Part shown: positions 26,988 to 27,997 of the stretch, piece by piece
Layout: each line of letters opens with the position of its first letter
Position numbering within the stretch: the stretch's first letter is position 1
Assembly: GCA_031406385.1 (NCBI GenBank)
Contig: JANOHI010000131.1
Location: 1-27,997 of the forward strand
DNA length: 27,997 nucleotides
Source: JANLQX01 sp031406385
GTDB lineage: Bacteria; Actinomycetota; Acidimicrobiia; Acidimicrobiales; JANYDT01
Reading direction: 5' to 3'
Program-made: the position numbers and the translations under genes
The notes under the pieces: model-generated
The model's database searches: none
The model's input: only the letters and a program-made list of their open reading frames with translations
Told to the model about the DNA's origin: nothing

Positions 26988-27940
26988 GCGTCCTCGTGAT
27001 CATCGAGCACGACCGTGGCGCCATCGCCTCGGGCTCGCTCGAAGCCCTCACCGCCGCTCGTACCCTTTCGAGCGACGTGATCGCCGCCGTGTGCGGCGGC
27101 AACGATGCCGTTGCTACGGCGTGTGCCGGCTACGGCGCGACCGAAGTTGTCGACCTGGTGCATCCGTTCTTGCACGACTACGCCCCGCAGGCGTGGGGTG
27201 AGGCCGTTGCGCAACTCGTGACGGCCCGCCAACCCGACGCAGTCATCGCGTGTGGAACCGATCGCGGCAACGAAGTCCTCGCCCATGTGAGCGTGAGTCT
27301 CGACGTCGCCACGGTCGCCAACGTTCTGCGCATCGACGCATCATCGGCTGGGGTGTGGGCCCTCACACGTGTGCAGTGGGGTGGTTCGCTGCTCGAAGAC
27401 GTCACCCTCGACGCGCCGACGAAGCTCCTCACCGTGGCCCACCATGCGTACGACATGGTGCCATCCGAGGTCGCCGAGTATCGGACCACGTTCACACCGT
27501 CGCTCGAGGGGTCGCTCGGGTCGACCATGGTACGCGACCGCGTCGTACGCGAAGCGGGCGTCACCCTGACCACCGCCCGAGTCGTCGTTGGAGGCGGACG
27601 AGGCGTTGGCTCGCCCGAAGGTTTCGCTCCGCTCGAAGAACTTGCGTCGCTACTGGGCGGCGTCGTCGGTTGTTCGCGTGCCGTCACGAACAACGGGTGG
27701 CGCAATCACACCGATCAGGTCGGCCAGACCGGCACCCGCATTGCACCAGACATCTACCTCGCGTGCGGCATCTCCGGCGCCATCCAGCACTGGGTCGGTG
27801 CGATGGCATCGAAGAACATCCTCGCCATCAATACCGACCGAGACGCCAACATGGTCACCCGAGCCGACTACGCTGTGATCGGCGACCTCCACAAGGTCAT
27901 CCCGGCCATCAGCGAAGAGATCCGCCGCCGCCGAGGCTGA
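26984..27940 (+). CDS. etfA: electron transfer flavoprotein alpha subunit
   Basis: A 318-residue protein of normal length. ATG 26984 has GGAGAG 5 nt upstream; the frame open to 26885 is only read-through of the spacer. The N-terminal domain (MSVLVIIEHDRGAIASGSLE) resembles EtfB, and the C-terminal FAD domain is canonical: ARVVVGGGRGVGSPEGFAPL, DQVGQTGTRIAPDIYLACGI, SGAIQHWVGAMASKNILAIN and DRDANMVTRADYAVIGDLHK. It carries electrons from the demethylating dehydrogenase towards an ETF:quinone oxidoreductase, which is not in the window. A strong hairpin follows 28 nt after the stop. Confidence 0.96.
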   Translation: MSVLVIIEHDRGAIASGSLEALTAARTLSSDVIAAVCGGNDAVATACAGYGATEVVDLVHPFLHDYAPQAWGEAVAQLVTARQPDAVIACGTDRGNEVLAHVSVSLDVATVANVLRIDASSAGVWALTRVQWGGSLLEDVTLDAPTKLLTVAHHAYDMVPSEVAEYRTTFTPSLEGSLGSTMVRDRVVREAGVTLTTARVVVGGGRGVGSPEGFAPLEELASLLGGVVGCSRAVTNNGWRNHTDQVGQTGTRIAPDIYLACGISGAIQHWVGAMASKNILAINTDRDANMVTRADYAVIGDLHKVIPAISEEIRRRRG

Positions 27941-27968
27941 CCGGAGCTCACGTGTCGCGAGATTGGTA

Positions 27969-27995
27969 CCTGGGTCGCTCCCGGAGCGACCCAGG
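27969..27995 (+). terminator. terminator hairpin after etfA
   Basis: A perfect 12-bp stem, CCTGGGTCGCTC with GAGCGACCCAGG, and a 3-nt loop. The window ends 2 nt later, so a T-tract cannot be checked. It probably ends the demethylase-etfBA operon. Confidence 0.7.
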
Positions 27996-27997
27996 CT

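Overview
The window reads as high-GC chromosomal DNA of an actinobacterium. Supporting signs are an F420-dependent (Ddn-type) reductase, an Lsr2-like DNA-binding tail on a nuclease-type protein, TANNNT-type -10 boxes including a probable leaderless one, and strong G/C third-position bias. A member of the Acidimicrobiia or a relative is plausible, but that placement is inference.

Layout. 1-3726 (minus strand): a secreted RHS/YD-repeat giant with DNRLRE-like, fibronectin-like and PA14 modules. It runs off the left edge, and its N-terminal 416 codons are separated from the rest by a -1 frame change at a TAGTG junction. 3727-4507: long intergenic leader. 4508-10736 (plus): gltB and gltD, NADPH-type glutamate synthase. 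10755-11198 (minus): F420-type reductase. 11248-12684: an intact ISL3-family insertion sequence with clear 24-bp inverted repeats and an 8-bp target duplication, inserted in a perfect 18-bp palindrome just past the folD terminator. 12738-15383 (minus): fhs-folD, the formate/10-formyl-THF/methylene-THF module. 15534-20242 (plus): a three-gene NAD-dependent formate dehydrogenase operon. 20332-21321: ERCC4 nuclease-domain protein with an Lsr2-like tail. 21490-22677: MFS transporter. 22696-23328 (minus): GntR/FCD regulator, divergent from 23581-27940 (plus): a dimethylglycine/sarcosine dehydrogenase-like flavoprotein with a folate-binding GcvT half, followed by etfB and etfA.

The main discovery is the formate dehydrogenase. 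Its catalytic subunit has an in-frame TGA (15819-15821) exactly where selenocysteine sits in the family, followed by a good SECIS hairpin whose GGTC loop starts 18 nt after the TGA. The subunit is also split: the N-terminal iron-sulfur half, including the CPYCGVGC cluster that normally begins the catalytic domain, is encoded two genes downstream as the C-terminal end of a HoxU/NuoG-like ferredoxin protein. Automatic annotation would probably break the catalytic gene at the TGA and miss both points.

The genes suggest a one-carbon oxidation island (inference). The flavoprotein demethylates an N-methyl compound, passes electrons to EtfBA and makes 5,10-methylene-THF. FolD and Fhs convert that to formate plus ATP, and the selenoprotein formate dehydrogenase oxidises formate to CO2 with NADH formation. 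The GntR regulator, with a TGATATATCA palindrome in the divergent promoter region, is the likely switch for the demethylase-Etf operon. No selenocysteine machinery (selA, selB, selC, selD) lies inside the window.
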